From contig NC_089595.1 of the NCBI RefSeq assembly GCF_019320115.1, forward strand, positions 110,624,461 through 110,688,460: a stretch of 64,000 nt of DNA, read 5' to 3'. Numbering within the stretch: the first letter of the stretch is position 1; each line of letters starts with the position of its first letter. Under the pieces are notes generated by a model. That model was not told the DNA's origin, ran no database searches, and was given only the letters and a program-made list of their open reading frames with translations. Shown one piece after another: positions 35,838-46,974 of this stretch. The stretch is from Miscanthus floridulus (Eukaryota; Streptophyta; Magnoliopsida; Poales; Poaceae). The position numbers and the translations under genes are program-made.

Positions 35838-36089
35838 AACCGGCAACCGGAACCGGAACCAGGAACTGGAACCGGTGTCCTTGTGCTGAGCTCTTCGTAG
35901 TCAGCTTTTGTCTTTTTATGTTTCGGGCTCGTCGTCACTTGTCGCAAAGCATGAAAGGCCGGTCACCACATCTCGATCGTGCATGTGCATGCACTTTTGT
36001 CTGACGGATCAATCGGTTCATTTCAATTTCAACAAACCGTGGTACCGGAACCCGAGCTGGAACTGGAACCAGAACCAGAACCGGAACCG
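35838..36089 (+). repeat. Paired GGAACC unit upstream of copy 1
   Basis: Two hexamer tracts (35838-35876 and 36041-36089) bracket a 165 bp spacer. The right side continues with GTGATGAGTGATGAGCTCCA and a CAGCTCTTGAAATTTC block, both also found after the tract at 49046-49079 (the first also after 41112-41150). Confidence 0.7.
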
Positions 36090-36169
36090 TTATCACTATT
36101 CGGTGATGAGTGATGAGTGATGAGCTCCACACTCCACCCATCGATGTGAATATGTGACCCATGTTGCCA

Positions 36170-37487
36170 GCTCTTGAAATTTCATGCCGGTTCTGGTCTA
36201 GTAGCATGGAAGGGCTGCCCGTGCCCAGTCACCGCGGCTTGCTTGTGCTCGTGTAACTAGGGAATTACCCGAAATCGAAAGACCAAGCCAAAATTAATTA
36301 TTTGAAATTAAAACTGACATGATCGAAACCGAATACTTCGTTCATAAATTCAGTCATGCAGCTAACCGAATTTGTTTTTGGATATTTCAGTCTTAGGCTT
36401 CGGTTATTAACCCACAGTTAACTGAAATAGCTGTTATTATTTGCTTGATGATTAGGTGTTATATATCTGAACTTTCAAAGACTGAATGTTTATATGTTAT
36501 TAAGTGGCAACAACTATATTAGCGTTAGTGTTTGATATATTTATGTTTACGTCGTGATATTTTACTGTCAAAACATGCTTTTGAACAAAGAAATTGATGC
36601 CAAGATTTGTTGTCACAACATGTCTTAAAACTATTAGTTCGGTCTACATCGTAAATGAGCCAAAAGACCAAAACTAAATTGCTCGCTCAGTATTTTGCAA
36701 TGTCTTTCTAAATTACGAAATATTGAAAGAAAAACAAAAAGATTTTATATAAACTGTGTAACTGTGCAAGTCCAGGCTCATAGCACGAACATCACCGAAG
36801 CAAACCCATTGTAATGTCTAAGGCCCTGTTCGCTTTGCTGAAATTTGGCTTAGGCTCATTTGTTGTGAGAGAAAAATACTGTTCGTTGCTGAAAAGTATT
36901 GCTGAAGTAGAGGTTGTGCTGAACAACACACATATGCACAGTAGTTTATACTCGCTCTCTCTAAGCTACAAGAAAATTGTAAACATTTACAACATCAAAT
37001 AAGTTTAATTTAAGTCCACCATGAAGCAATTGGTATTATAGATGCTAGTATATTTGTTTTGTAAACTCAATTAAAGTGACAGAATTTTGACTCGACTAAG
37101 TACTCCCTCAATGTCAAATTTTTTGTTAGTTTTCTGCTAAGTCAAATTACTCTAACCTTGATCAATTTTATAGAAAGTTGCACCAACATTATCAGTAGCA
37201 ACAAATTAATCTTATTATGAAATATTTCTTGATATTTCATATTGTATAGGTTAATATATTTTTGTATAAACTCAGTTAAAGTTATAAAAAATCTAAATTG
37301 AGAAAAAACTGAAGAGGACGCATTTTGCAAAGAATGGAGAACTTGTCTAGTACACATAGTGTTCATGGTAGTACTACTTTAGAAAGTTTACACCCTCCAC
37401 TAAAGTAGTCGCTCTGAATGTGCCCTATATTTGGTCGCTTAGTTTTTAGGTAGCATTTAGTTGAGAGTCAAGGTGAAGTGGAATGGT
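36170..37487. other. AT-rich spacer with MITE relics
   Basis: No gene seen. It contains a family M1 MITE at about 36826-36934 and, at about 37098-37310, a degenerate element starting TACTCCCTCAATGTCAAA, like one end of a Stowaway-type MITE without its partner end. Confidence 0.45.
36826..36934. mobile_element. hAT-like MITE, family M1, right end degraded
   Basis: Left end GGCCCTGTTCGCTTTGCTGA and core TTGTTGTGAGAGAAAAATAC are canonical for a common grass MITE. The right end AAGCGAACAGGG is missing. Confidence 0.65.
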
Positions 37488-37496
37488 CCCGTCTAT

Positions 37497-37975
37497 AAGG
37501 CCGTCTCTATAATTTTAAAGGTCCTTGGGCAAGCATGATCGTAAGGGCCCATTAAACTAATCTTTTTAATATAACAATTAAAGTATATAGTATGAAAAAA
37601 CTTAACTTTCATTATGTGTTTAGTTAAAAAATGATAGTACAACCAATGAACTATAAGAACAATAAAATAACTGTTATGATTGCCTTGAATAAAACAATAA
37701 TGCTTTAGTACTTTATAAAAAACCATCTTAGAGCATTTCTTGATGTAAAATCTTTTAAATTTCATGATGCAAAATCTATAAGAACAATATCAATCGGAAA
37801 TAGGAAAAGACATTGCCCTCAAAACTCTCACGGGCTATTGTGCTAAATATATGGATCTTCAAAAGCTTATTATAATGGCTATATATATCTAGTACATACA
37901 TGTATACTCATAGCCCCCTAACAGCTTGGGCCCCGGATGGTCGCACCTCTAGCCCTCCCCCTAGAGACGGCTCTG
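37497..37975. mobile_element. Non-autonomous DNA transposon with 8-9 bp target duplication
   Basis: About 479 bp, bounded by CCCGTCTAT at 37488-37496 and again at 37976-37984. The ends are inverted: AAGGCCGTCTCTA at the left matches CAGAGCCGTCTCTA read inward from the right. An 8-9 bp duplication fits the hAT or Mutator superfamily. There is no coding capacity; the interior is AT-rich. Confidence 0.75.
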
Positions 37976-38212
37976 CCCGTCTATGATTTATGGGACGGGA
38001 TGGGGACGGAACTGCTCCCTTTTGTGTTTGGTAGATAAGGAACGTGATCGATCCATTTTGTGTTTAGTTGAAAGGATAAATACGAATGGGATGGATGGCG
38101 GATTTGATGCCGTTAGCTACTGTTTTAGTGGGACCCACATGTTAATCTCTTTTTTATATAAAAATCCTCTGGCCCCTTTCGTTTGACGTTTGCAAAGACC
38201 ATTGACACACAA

Positions 38213-38336
38213 CCTGTTCGGCTGGAGCTGAAACGATCGTATACGATCGTGGATTATTACCGCTGGTTGGTTTGGTGTGAGAGAAAAATACTGTTCTGGC
38301 TGGAAATTTATGATCATTTATAACCAAGCGAACAGG
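38213..38336. mobile_element. hAT-like MITE, family M1, nearly complete
   Basis: Ends CCTGTTCGGCTGG and, inverted, CCTGTTCGCTTGG. It contains the core GTGAGAGAAAAATACTGTTC and an internal palindrome ACGATCGTATACGATCGT. Confidence 0.75.
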
Positions 38337-38339
38337 GCG

Positions 38340-38800
38340 ACAATTAGGCACTGTCAGATGTGGGCCCACTGGACAGCCTCTCATATCTATCTTCTTCCCT
38401 ACTCTCATCGTCATCCAGCACCATGACGTCCAGCACCCCTGGCCCGCCAACAGCTCCCCGCCTCCGCCGGCGTGGCCCATCGCCGGATCCTCGTCCAGCA
38501 GGCACAGCACGCCTCCTGCCCGGAGTCGCTCTTCTTCCACTTCCTCGCCGCGGAGGGTGGCGGCGCGCCGGCCATTGTCGAGCTTCTAGCCGTCGTGGAG
38601 CTCCGATCTACGTGTCCATGTGCGTCGTGCTTGAGGCGTCGCTCAACTGCGTGCAGAACCAGATCTCGCTGGGGGAGGATGAAGCATGAGCTCGCTGGCC
38701 ACCGGGGGAGAAGGAAGAACGCTGCCAGAGGAGAGGAAGAAGAAGGTCGTCGGGGAAGAGATAAAGGAATTGAGGAGACGGCTTGGGTGAGATTGTGAGA
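38340..38800. other. GC-rich island, possibly a captured gene piece
   Basis: A GC-rich block in otherwise AT-rich DNA, open in several frames on both strands, with no protein family I can name. The flanks (near 37990-38060 and 38930-38990) contain roughly inverted words such as TTTGGT and ACCAAAC, so it might be cargo of a DNA transposon. It is not called as a gene. Confidence 0.25.
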
Positions 38801-39079
38801 CGACGTTGAAGTGGGTAGACTCTGCCCGTCGTTTTTGATGGGACACGCATCACCCCTTGTTCGAGAGAATATTCCATGGATATTTCCTAAGTGGGATATC
38901 TCACTTCCCAGTGACTCCCAATCAAACATCTTTAAAACTGGATCCGTTCCGTTCCATTCATCTCATCTCATCCCACCAACCAAACGCTAGCTTACATTTG
39001 CTCCTCCTATGTGAGTTTTCAGATAAGTACACATACACGTTCTTCTATTGAGCGTATCATTTTTGGATCATGGGTGGCC

Positions 39080-39176
39080 CCGTTCACTTCGCTCAAAAAA
39101 CAAGCTGAAACATTATTCCCGCTGATTTGTTGTGAGAGAAAAACACTGTTTCGACTGAAAAGACAAGGCGAAAAGT
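39080..39176. mobile_element. hAT-like MITE relic, family M1
   Basis: It carries GGCCCCGTTCACTTCGCT at the left and the core TTGTTGTGAGAGAAAAACAC; the right end is degraded to AAGGCGAAAAG. Confidence 0.55.
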
Positions 39177-40149
39177 ATGGATTATAAGAGAAGCCAACAT
39201 GGTCATCATCGCTTCCAAAATGAGAACTGAACTTGGACGCCAGGAGGAGCTCCTCTGTTATCCTTTGATTGATAAGGTTAATTTGCCATATCTCACTTCA
39301 CTAACCGTAAGTCCGTAACTTACTAGTAGTAGTACCATTTCTTTTTGGTTTACATTACAGAGAGCTAGCACTGCCTTTCTGCGCATTATTTATGCAAACA
39401 AGTCGGTTGTGTTTGGGCACAGTCAACCTTTGATGCTGACAATAGCGTACGGTTGATAGTGACACCGGTTCCGGTTGCAGTTCCAGCTCCAGCTCCAGTT
39501 CTGGTTCCGTTGCTTTTTTAAAGATTGGAACACGCCCGTAGACGGGACGCCCGTAAACGAAGTTCTGTTTCTTGTTTCTGAGAACTTGGGCGCCCGTACA
39601 CGATCCTCAAAATTTTCCGTCAAGCTCTCCTCAAAGGATAAACGCGCAATAACCTTGATCAGAATCTTCTTTTAAAACGAACCGTGGAACCAGAACCAGA
39701 ACCGGAACTGGAGCATGTCCAGTTGCCTTCATCACAATAACAACCGTGTTGCTCTGTTCCTGCTAATGACCATTCAGACGGAAACATAAGTTAAACACGA
39801 GCAACGTACTGCTGTATAACAGAGTGCAGCATTTGTGCCTAGTCTAGAGACATGCAAACGCAAGAAGATCCACCACTTCACAACCAGAATCTTGTTACCA
39901 TGAATAATGATCACAGCACGGTAACCCAAATTAATCTTTCCTCGAACAAAAAATCAGAAAAAATAACTCAAACCAATCTCTTACGTACATACACATATAT
40001 GACACTCCAAAATGGGCAAAAACACCTGCAAACCTCATGCATGTTTCATACGAACACAACTAATAAATTCCTTCAGGCACAATCATACAACATACAAGTA
40101 TGCCAACAGAAAAGTGTTGAATCCCAACATACATACAAGGTGTCTGAGA

Positions 40150-40518
40150 CTACTTTTTGAGCATGACGAAGCCGATGAGTATCCCAAACACAGGGATGAG
40201 GGTGAGCGTGGAAGCGCAGAGGAGAGCCATGCCAATGCCATGCCGGTTCTCGAGGCGGCGCGCGACCCAGAAAGAAGCAGAGGCCGTCGCAGAGCCCACG
40301 ATCACACCGGCCACAAGGACGCCGTAATACACGAAGACGACCGCGTTGCCGTGGTGGGAGAAGATGCCTTCGGGAGTAGTCCTGTAGAAGAAGAGCGCGA
40401 GGGCCGCCACCGCTTGGAAGACGCCGACGGTGAGCATCGCCGACGGCACCATCGTCCTGCTGCGGAGGGCGGCGGAGGCGGAGTCCACGACCCTCGTGAG
40501 CGCGGCTTCGGGGTCCAT
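40150..40518 (-). CDS. Small three-helix membrane protein, copy 2 (unknown function)
   Basis: 122 aa, the same length as copy 1, with start MDPEAAL and end FVMLKK. Three hydrophobic segments are at about 22-45, 56-81 and 95-119, and there is a short conserved N-terminal helix (VVDSASAALRSR). The core GSATASASFWVAR and the C-terminal CASTLTLIPV match copy 1. No catalytic motif is visible. The downstream flank, with its CCAGTTGCCTTC and GTTGCTCTGTTCC words, also matches the flanks of copies 1 and 3, so gene and surroundings were duplicated together. It is intact and probably expressible. Confidence 0.8.
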   Translation of the reverse strand: MDPEAALTRVVDSASAALRSRTMVPSAMLTVGVFQAVAALALFFYRTTPEGIFSHHGNAVVFVYYGVLVAGVIVGSATASASFWVARRLENRHGIGMALLCASTLTLIPVFGILIGFVMLKK

Positions 40519-40651
40519 GGATCAATTCTCTATGTCCTGGCTAGTAGCTAGAAGCAGTAGTGTGTGCTGGCAGCAGCAATGGCGCTTGAGCTTGAGCTTG
40601 GGAATGGCAAAAGGTTGAAGATTGAGCGAGGCCCTGCTGCATTCGCCGTGG

Positions 40652-40663
40652 GAGATAAATAGA
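40652..40663 (-). promoter_or_regulatory. TATA-like box of membrane-protein copy 2
   Basis: CTATTTATCTCC on the minus strand, about 140 bp before the ATG, followed by the CGAATGCAGCAGGGCCTC leader also present before copy 3. Confidence 0.6.
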
Positions 40664-40883
40664 TGCCGAGGCTACTCTGACGACGCGTGAACCGGTGTCG
40701 CTGTCCGGAGCTCAACGTACTAGTAGTATGCTGTCAGATAGAAAATTCCAAAGAGAGCAAAAGGACGTCGTCAGATACAAAAATGGCTTAGCTTGGTGGA
40801 ACGCGAGAGGCACAAGATTGATCGGGGGCTGCCTTGCCTAAGCTACTTTGACCGTGTTCGATCGAATCTTTAAAAGCCCAACC

Positions 40884-41150
40884 GTGGAACCGGACAGAAC
40901 GGAACCGGAACTGGAACCGCTGTCACTGTGCTGTGTCTTTAGGCACAGACCAACCAGCAGAAAGGGTTGACGTCAGGTGCTATATTTGTCCGCCGTCGTG
41001 CGATGGAACTCAGGTGCGCTGATAGTGATAGGTCCGTTTCAACAACCACCAATCCTCCATGGGCATGGAGATGGAGTCCATGGTACTGCAAAGGTGCAAG
41101 CCGACGTGGATTCGGAACCGGAACCGGAACCGGAACCGGAACCGGAACCA
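40884..41150 (+). repeat. Paired GGAACC unit upstream of copy 2, longest tract
   Basis: The left tract at 40884-40919 and the right tract at 41112-41150 bracket a spacer with GCGATGGAACTCAGGTGCG. The right tract has six perfect GGAACC units in a row, the purest in the window. Spacer and both edges are shared with 48769-49079. Confidence 0.85.
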
Positions 41151-41616
41151 GTGTGCTGATGAGTGATGAGCTCCACGGCGATGGATGATTCATCCATGTG
41201 ACCGACCCAAGTCCGGTTGTCAGCTCTTGCTCGTTTCTGGTGCAGAAGCCAGAAGGAAAGGGCCGGCTGACCGTGCGCACTGCCCGGCCACCACACGGCT
41301 CGGCCTGCTTCTGATTGTGCTCGTGAGCTCTGACAGTGACGGTATGACGGAGGAACACAAATGAACGCGTGACGGTCTGACGGAGGAACTGGAGCGGGAC
41401 TTGGAACCGGAACCGGAACCGGGTGTCACAGTCCTGAGCTCTGCCGTACGCTAGGAGTGCAGCCCGGGAGACCCATCTCTCTGGTACAGTTCAGTCTCTT
41501 GTATCAAATAGTATGCCACATAGATTTTTTTTTTAAATGTCAGACAGAGGGAAAAGACTAGCTAGCTTGATGGTCGCCCACGTAGCTGATTTTGACTGAC
41601 CGCCAAGTAACACGTG

Positions 41617-41825
41617 TGGAACCGGAACCGGTGTCCTAGTGCTGCGTCTGCTGTCTTTTGCTGCCCAGAGGCAAAGCCAAAGGGTGCTGATAGAAAACTA
41701 TTGTCCGCCCTTGTCCGATCCAACAGAACGGAACTCAGGTGCGCCGATAGGTCCCATTTCAACAACCACAGTGCTACTGGAAGTTTGGAAGCCGACGTGG
41801 AACCGGAACCGGCACCGGCACCGGA
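41617..41825 (+). repeat. Additional paired GGAACC unit without a gene
   Basis: Tracts at 41617-41633 and 41798-41825 (with GGCACC variants) bracket a spacer with AACGGAACTCAGGTGCG and TTTCAACAACCAC, as in the unit at 40884. No membrane-protein gene is attached, so the unit can exist apart from it or a gene was lost. Confidence 0.7.
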
Positions 41826-42137
41826 TCTAGTGCGCTGACGACTCCATGGTCGACCAATGGGAATTTTTTTATTATTTTTAACACTTTTTTAAACTAATTT
41901 TAAATCTAACACTGTTTTTTTTTTTTTCAAAACTAACACTTTTTACCGTACCTATTGCCATGCCGCGGCGAAACGCCTATGCCGCGCTATGCATAGTGGC
42001 GCGGCGGGAGGATGACGTGGCGACGACCGGGGCGCTGACCGATGACGTGGCAGGGTCTGCCGCGCCATATACCACGGCGCGGCACTAACGCGCCAAGGCC
42101 CACGGCGCGGCAGGACCTGGACGTAGACAGAAGACCA

Positions 42138-42509
42138 GCCACAATTGCAATTGAATGGGAGCTGCTGTCGGTGAGGATCGGTAGCGACGCGACCATAGAG
42201 CCCGGCTTCGCTTCGCAGCTAAACGGCACCTGCAGATCCGACCCCAATGCCTTCGCCTTCCTCGAGCCCTCACCGGTGGGCTTCGACAACGCCTTCTACC
42301 GGAACCTACAGGTCGGCAAGGGCCTCCTGGGCTCCGACCAGGTGCTCTACTTCGACATGAGGTCGCGTAGCACGGTGGACTACTACGCGTCCAACCAGGG
42401 TGTCTTCTTTGGCGATTTCATGGCGGTGATGACCAAGCTTGGGAGGATCGGGGTCAAGACGCCGGCCACCGGCGGCCAGAGACGTCGGGACTGCCGGTTT
42501 CTGAACTAG
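42138..42509 (+). pseudogene. Class III peroxidase, last-exon fragment captured by MULE
   Basis: The frame encodes the C-terminal part of a plant secretory peroxidase: GTCRSDPNAFAFLEPSP, GFDNAFYRNLQ, GLLGSDQVLY, a VDYYASNQG segment, MTKLGRIGVKT, and a CRFLN end with stop. The distal and proximal haem histidines belong to earlier exons and are absent. It starts directly after the MULE inverted end, as expected for a captured piece. The full enzyme would oxidise phenolics in the cell wall; this fragment cannot. Confidence 0.82.
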
Positions 42510-42956
42510 TTGCTAGTTAATCTCGCGGGCAGTGCTGCCGCAACGCATTGAAACGAATATGAAGCAAATAAATGGAGTCCGTGCGCAAGTTGACAAGTTG
42601 CCACATAACATTTGTTCGACATAAGTTTTGGACGATAATATTTGTTCGACATAAGTTCGACGTAACCAACTAAGTCTCAGGAGTGTAAGGATCCCTCGGA
42701 CGCCTCTGTCTCTTCAGATTTGTAGGCAACACATTGGGAGTGTAGCCAACGTCGATGTGGTCGCGTTGCCGGTGCGTACGGCTCGTACCCTGCAAGTATA
42801 TGATATGCACGATTACTTATATTCTGTATGACCGTTAGTTCATGGAGCCTACGTATTTAAATAAACTACCTTTGTTACTACCTGTGAGGCTCCGTGGGTA
42901 CCAAGCGGGGCACCACCTAGCTGAGACATACCGATCTCGTCCTGCTGCCAATCGTC
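42510..42956. other. Spacer inside the MULE
   Basis: Between the peroxidase fragment and the mobile-domain gene. No ORF of interest. A direct repeat of TTTGTTCGACATAAGTT occurs near 42610 and 42640. Confidence 0.4.
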
Positions 42957-45346
42957 TCACTGGTGCTGCTGTATGTGGAAGCCCGGGGGATCATCGTCGT
43001 CGTCATTGTCGTCCTCGTTTGCAGGGTCCTTCCTAACGCTATAATGTGGTGGTGTACGCACTGCGGAAGCGGCATCTGTCACCGGCTGAGAAGAGCCAGC
43101 TGGTGTCCTCAAAGAGCCAGAAGACGTGCCACCTGACCGCGCCGGGTAATCGGGTTCCACCCAAGGAGTGTCCATGAAGCTCAACTTCTGAGCTAGCTTC
43201 CTGCAGCTCTTCTTCATCTTCTGTATAAATAGACGTTAAAGTTAGTGTATTTTCCAAACGCATATACACTAAAGAAATATTTTTGAAACGAACAAGTTTA
43301 TGTTTACCTCCACAAAAGCCTCGAGAACGCTTGCCCCTGCCCTCTAGACTCATGAAGCCGAAACGCTGCTTCGTTGAACAGCCTTGATAATTGTGTCGCC
43401 TGGATACAGAAACACGGTTGGACAGTTTTAGTACACATACTTAATACCAAATGGATAACAAATTGTACCATTCGAGTATCTTACCACGTAACTTTGAAGC
43501 GGGACTCTCTGTAGTTGTGTGTCGTCCCTAGTGGCAACGTCGTACACATCTTCGGTCACATCTTCCTCATCGTCCTCATCAATCGCCTCCTTAGTGTACG
43601 GGGGTTTGATATGTGTCCTCGTAGACCTGTGAAGCCACCGTAGGTACTCGTCGAAGGTGTGCTGGTCGTGTGGGGGACCTGCATCGACCGGCTGCTGGTC
43701 CCTGTTCTGGCACAGCTGGATGTACGCGTTGTGTGTCATGCGCCAATCCTTGGTCTTGTACCTCTACCTACGGTCATACCTGCAACAAAACGATTGTTAG
43801 TTGTACCATACATACCTCTAAATTATAGATTTGTTATTAATCGATAACGCACCCGTGCAATTCTTGGTTGGTGGAGTAAAGCGGTGGTGGGTAGCATGTC
43901 ATTCTTCCAAACTGCCTGCAAACCCTGATGGACAAGTGAATCTCGACCACGTAGAAGAAAATAAGAGGGACGTTGCAGCGATACTCGTCTGACTCATCCC
44001 TAGTGATAAGACTCAGATAGTACTGGAGCTCTGGAGCATCCCAAGGACACCAATGCACCTGAACATTTCGTAATTGAGTTAGGTTGTGATATAGTGTACA
44101 TCGAACAAGACACATGTATGATAGTAAAGAGAGCGTAACCTGGTGCTGTGTCAGGACATCGAGACAGTCTGTGTACTCCATGTACTTGCGCCTCACATTC
44201 CCTCTAACTAACTCTGCTTGCATCCAGATATATAGAGCTGTAGGGAGTGTATCTTGCCCGTTCCAATGCTGCATTGAACACGATAATGAATTAGCATTAA
44301 TAATTTCATCATATTTAACTGTCTCGAAGAATATAGTGAACCAAAGTACTTACCGATAAACCAGTAACAAGGGGCCTCCCAACGGGCCATCGTTCCCAAC
44401 ACCAAACCTGTAGTAGGTAGGAGCAACCCCTAACGTTCGCATACCCTAAGGTGCGACGGCAGACAACGCATAGCTGTCGATATGTCCATACCAGGTCTGC
44501 GCTGCCCCAGCTGTACGCCGCTTTGTTCTCCCACGGCTAGCGTAGTATGTCAAGAAAGATCTAGCTGATGGTGTTGCCCGAGACGTCTGGGAATAGGAAA
44601 GCACCAAGGAAGTGCCAGAGCCACTCTAGCGAACCTGCCGATCTGAGCCACATTAGCCTGTGGGTCCAAGTAATCAAAGCATTCTGTGATCCACGACGAT
44701 GAAACATCGAAACTTTTCTTGAAATTTACCAAAGAAAATGAGACCCGATGGCTGCAAGAAAGCAATACAAGTATTAAATAGGGTTCAATTGCTCATTTAT
44801 TTTTCTTAGAAACCTCGTCGTCCGGTGGAAGAAAGCCAGTGAACTGAGCCACCAGCTCCCTCCAGTGATCGTTGTCAACTATACCTATCACTGGAAGTCC
44901 CCCCAATCGAAGGCCAAAGATAGCCTTCACGTCCTGCATGGTCAAGGTCATCTCGCCACAAGGTAGGTGGAACGTGTGGGTCTCAGGCCTCCACCTGTTA
45001 TAAGAATAGAACGACTATTAGTTACCTTAAATTTGTTATAAGAATGTTTACGTACAATAAAGGCACTCGCACCTGTCTACAGCTGCAGTAAGTAATGCTG
45101 CGTCAAGGGGTGGAAGACCGTAGTTTACAACACGGACAAGCTCGAGGAAGCCGGCACGCCATATGTACGGCGCGTAACGCTCGTCCCACTGGTGCGCACT
45201 GGTGTGCGTGCGGGGCCTCAAAGGAGGCAAGGGCACCTCTGCGTCGGTGTCAGTCAAGAAGTGTGCTCAGTGCGGCTCGTCGTACTCAACCTCAAGAATG
45301 GGTACAACGGGTGCTGCGTGGGAGGGGCCATCCTGTTACAAATTGA
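42957..45346 (-). pseudogene. Plant mobile domain (PMD) gene of the MULE, multi-exon
   Basis: Read right to left: WDERYAPYIWRAGFLELV and VNYGLPPLDAALLTAAVDR (about 45250-45070); after an intron, ETHTFHLPCGEMTLTMQDVK and AIFGLRLGGLPVIG (about 44990-44810); VSFSLVNFKKSF (about 44750) and RFARVAL; then QHWNGQDTLPTALYIW (about 44270), VHWCPWDAPELQYYLSL (about 44065), and a Lys/Glu/Asp-rich tail. This is the PMD fold found in Arabidopsis MAIN/MAIL1 and in proteins annotated 'serine/threonine phosphatase 7 long form', widespread on plant transposons. A frameshift near 44600-44640 and a TAG near 43770 suggest decay. Exon edges are estimates. Confidence 0.75.
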
Positions 45347-46330
45347 TAAACAAAGGGTTAGAGTATTCAAATTAATAATATTCAAATTAACATTATGTAG
45401 CATTACAACATTTGAACTACTTGTTATGCAATACGAACACAATATGAAAGCACATGTATATATTCAAAGTAACATTAACAGATATATTAAACAACTTCAC
45501 TAGAAAAATAAGCAACTTCTATGTGATGGACCTGCTGCCCTCGTCTTCTATGCCTGCGGGCATCCCTGGCGCGGCGGGCGTCCGTGGCACGGAGACCATG
45601 CGCGCACATAGCAGGGCGGCGGCGTGGCTCCCTTTTGTGGCCGCCGGCGAACTCGTGAAGGAGCCTGACGACGCCATCTTAGTTCTTACGATAAGTGAAA
45701 AGCGTCCAACTGATCTTAGGGTTGGGGATTGTTACCGGATTTGGGTAATTTGTATTCCTAGGGTTCGGATTTGGTCAAAAACTGGAGCTTAGTGTTGAAG
45801 TTGATTCGACTCCCCTCCTTCTCGGTGCTTAAGCGAAACCCTATATTCTGATTTGTCTTAAAGAACTTTGAATCGAACAAAATCGAGGCTATTTAGATCT
45901 TAACCAAACACTAATTAGGTCTTAGGGTTCAAGAATTAGGCTAAGCGGCTTCTCGGATACCAATTGTTAGAACTTATACTTAGATAAGATCTTAATTAAC
46001 CTAATTATAGGAACGCCTAAACTGAAATTAGCACTTAATTAGGACTTTAATCAATCTTACTCACTACCGGCGTGCGTCGTCGTCGTGGTCGTGCGGGCGT
46101 CGTCGTCGTGGTGTCGTGCGGGTGCGGCGGGCAGCGTTCGTGGCGCGGCCGGCGCGGCGGGAGGGGCGCGCTGGCGTGCGTGGCGCGGCCGGCGCGGCGG
46201 GCGGCATGCGGTCGGCGGCAGGCGTGCAGGCGCAGCAGCAGGCTGCAGGCGCGGCGGGCGGCATGCGGTGGCGGGGCGGGCAGGCAAGGCGGGCGGGCAG
46301 GCAGACAGAGGGAGGGCGGCGGCTCGCGGG
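45347..46330. other. Right interior of the MULE
   Basis: AT-rich, then very GC-rich low-complexity DNA (46060-46330, CGTCGTCGT and GCGGGCGGCA words) that opens many false frames. On the minus strand an ATG at 45675-45677 starts a 52-codon frame (MASSGSFTSSPAATKG) to 45519; this could be a first exon of the mobile-domain gene, but nothing confirms it. Confidence 0.35.
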
Positions 46331-46711
46331 CGATATGTACCTGGGACTTCCGCACCGTGGACTATGGCGCGTCAGTGCCGCGCTAAGATCGGTGGCACGG
46401 CAGACCCTGCCACGTCATCTTTTAGCGTCCCGGTCGTCGTCACGTCACCCCTCTCGCCGCGCCACTTTCGCCGCGCCATGACAATAGGCGCGGCCAAAAG
46501 TGTTAGTTTAAAAAAAAACAGTGTTAATTGTATCGTTATCGCAATAATAAACTTGTTGCTCTGTTCCGGCTAACGATGTTTTCAGACGCAAACAGCAAAT
46601 TTAACAGGCAAGGCCAGCCAGCACGAGCCCGATCGAGCATGTGCTTGCACTTTCAGAGGGCACTTTCTATTTGTCCGTCGTTGTCTGATGGACCTCAGCC
46701 TCACGTCCAGT

Positions 46712-46935
46712 TACCGGAACCAGAACCGGAACCGGAACTACAACCGGAGCACCTCCAGTTGCCTTCGTCACAATAGCCTCGTTGCTCTGTTCCGGCTAAT
46801 AACGATTCAGCTGCAAACAGCAAGCTAAACACGAGCGACGATACACCAAATGACTTCTCTAAAACCTTGTTACCTTGATTAATCATCACAGATTCACAGT
46901 ACAGTAAAACTGAAATCGATCTTTCCTCAGGAAAA
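46712..46935 (+). repeat. Copy 3 downstream flank with GGAACC tract
   Basis: The tract at 46712-46750, then ACCTCCAGTTGCCTTC and GTTGCTCTGTTCC blocks, match the flanks at 34312 and 39685. The homology stops near 46935 at repeated AAAAAAAACTCACG words, where the Copia fragment begins. Confidence 0.7.
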
Positions 46936-46974
46936 AAAACTCACGTAGTGTTAAAAAAAAAAAACTCACGCGTG

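Larger units (their letters stand above)
41908..46525. mobile_element. MULE carrying a plant-mobile-domain gene and a peroxidase fragment
   Basis: Long inverted ends of about 200 bp. The left end (about 41908-42118) and the right end (about 46330-46525, read inversely) share TAACACTG followed by a T run, ACTAACAC, ATTG-CATG-CGCGGCGAAA, GACGACCGG, GACGTGGCAGGGTCTGCCG and GCGCGGCACT-ACGCGCC. Long inverted ends are typical of Mutator-like elements. The 9 bp target duplication is not clear. No MURA transposase is seen, so this copy is non-autonomous. It sits between duplicated units of the membrane-protein array. Confidence 0.8.

Noticed and set aside
38360..38929. Possible gene in the GC-rich island
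   Set aside because: Several overlapping frames on both strands and no recognisable domain; kept only as an unassigned feature.
41112..41150. GGAACC tracts as a CRISPR-like array
   Set aside because: Hexamer units without spacers, in a plant genome; they are short tandem tracts.
45780..45990. Primer-site-like sequence (minus strand) next to TGTTAGAAC
   Set aside because: It resembles an LTR/primer-site junction, but no gag and no second LTR follow; it may be chance or an old remnant inside the MULE.
46047..46573. GC-rich ORFs on both strands
   Set aside because: Low-complexity CGTCGT/GCGGGC DNA at the right side of the MULE opens all frames; no family pattern.
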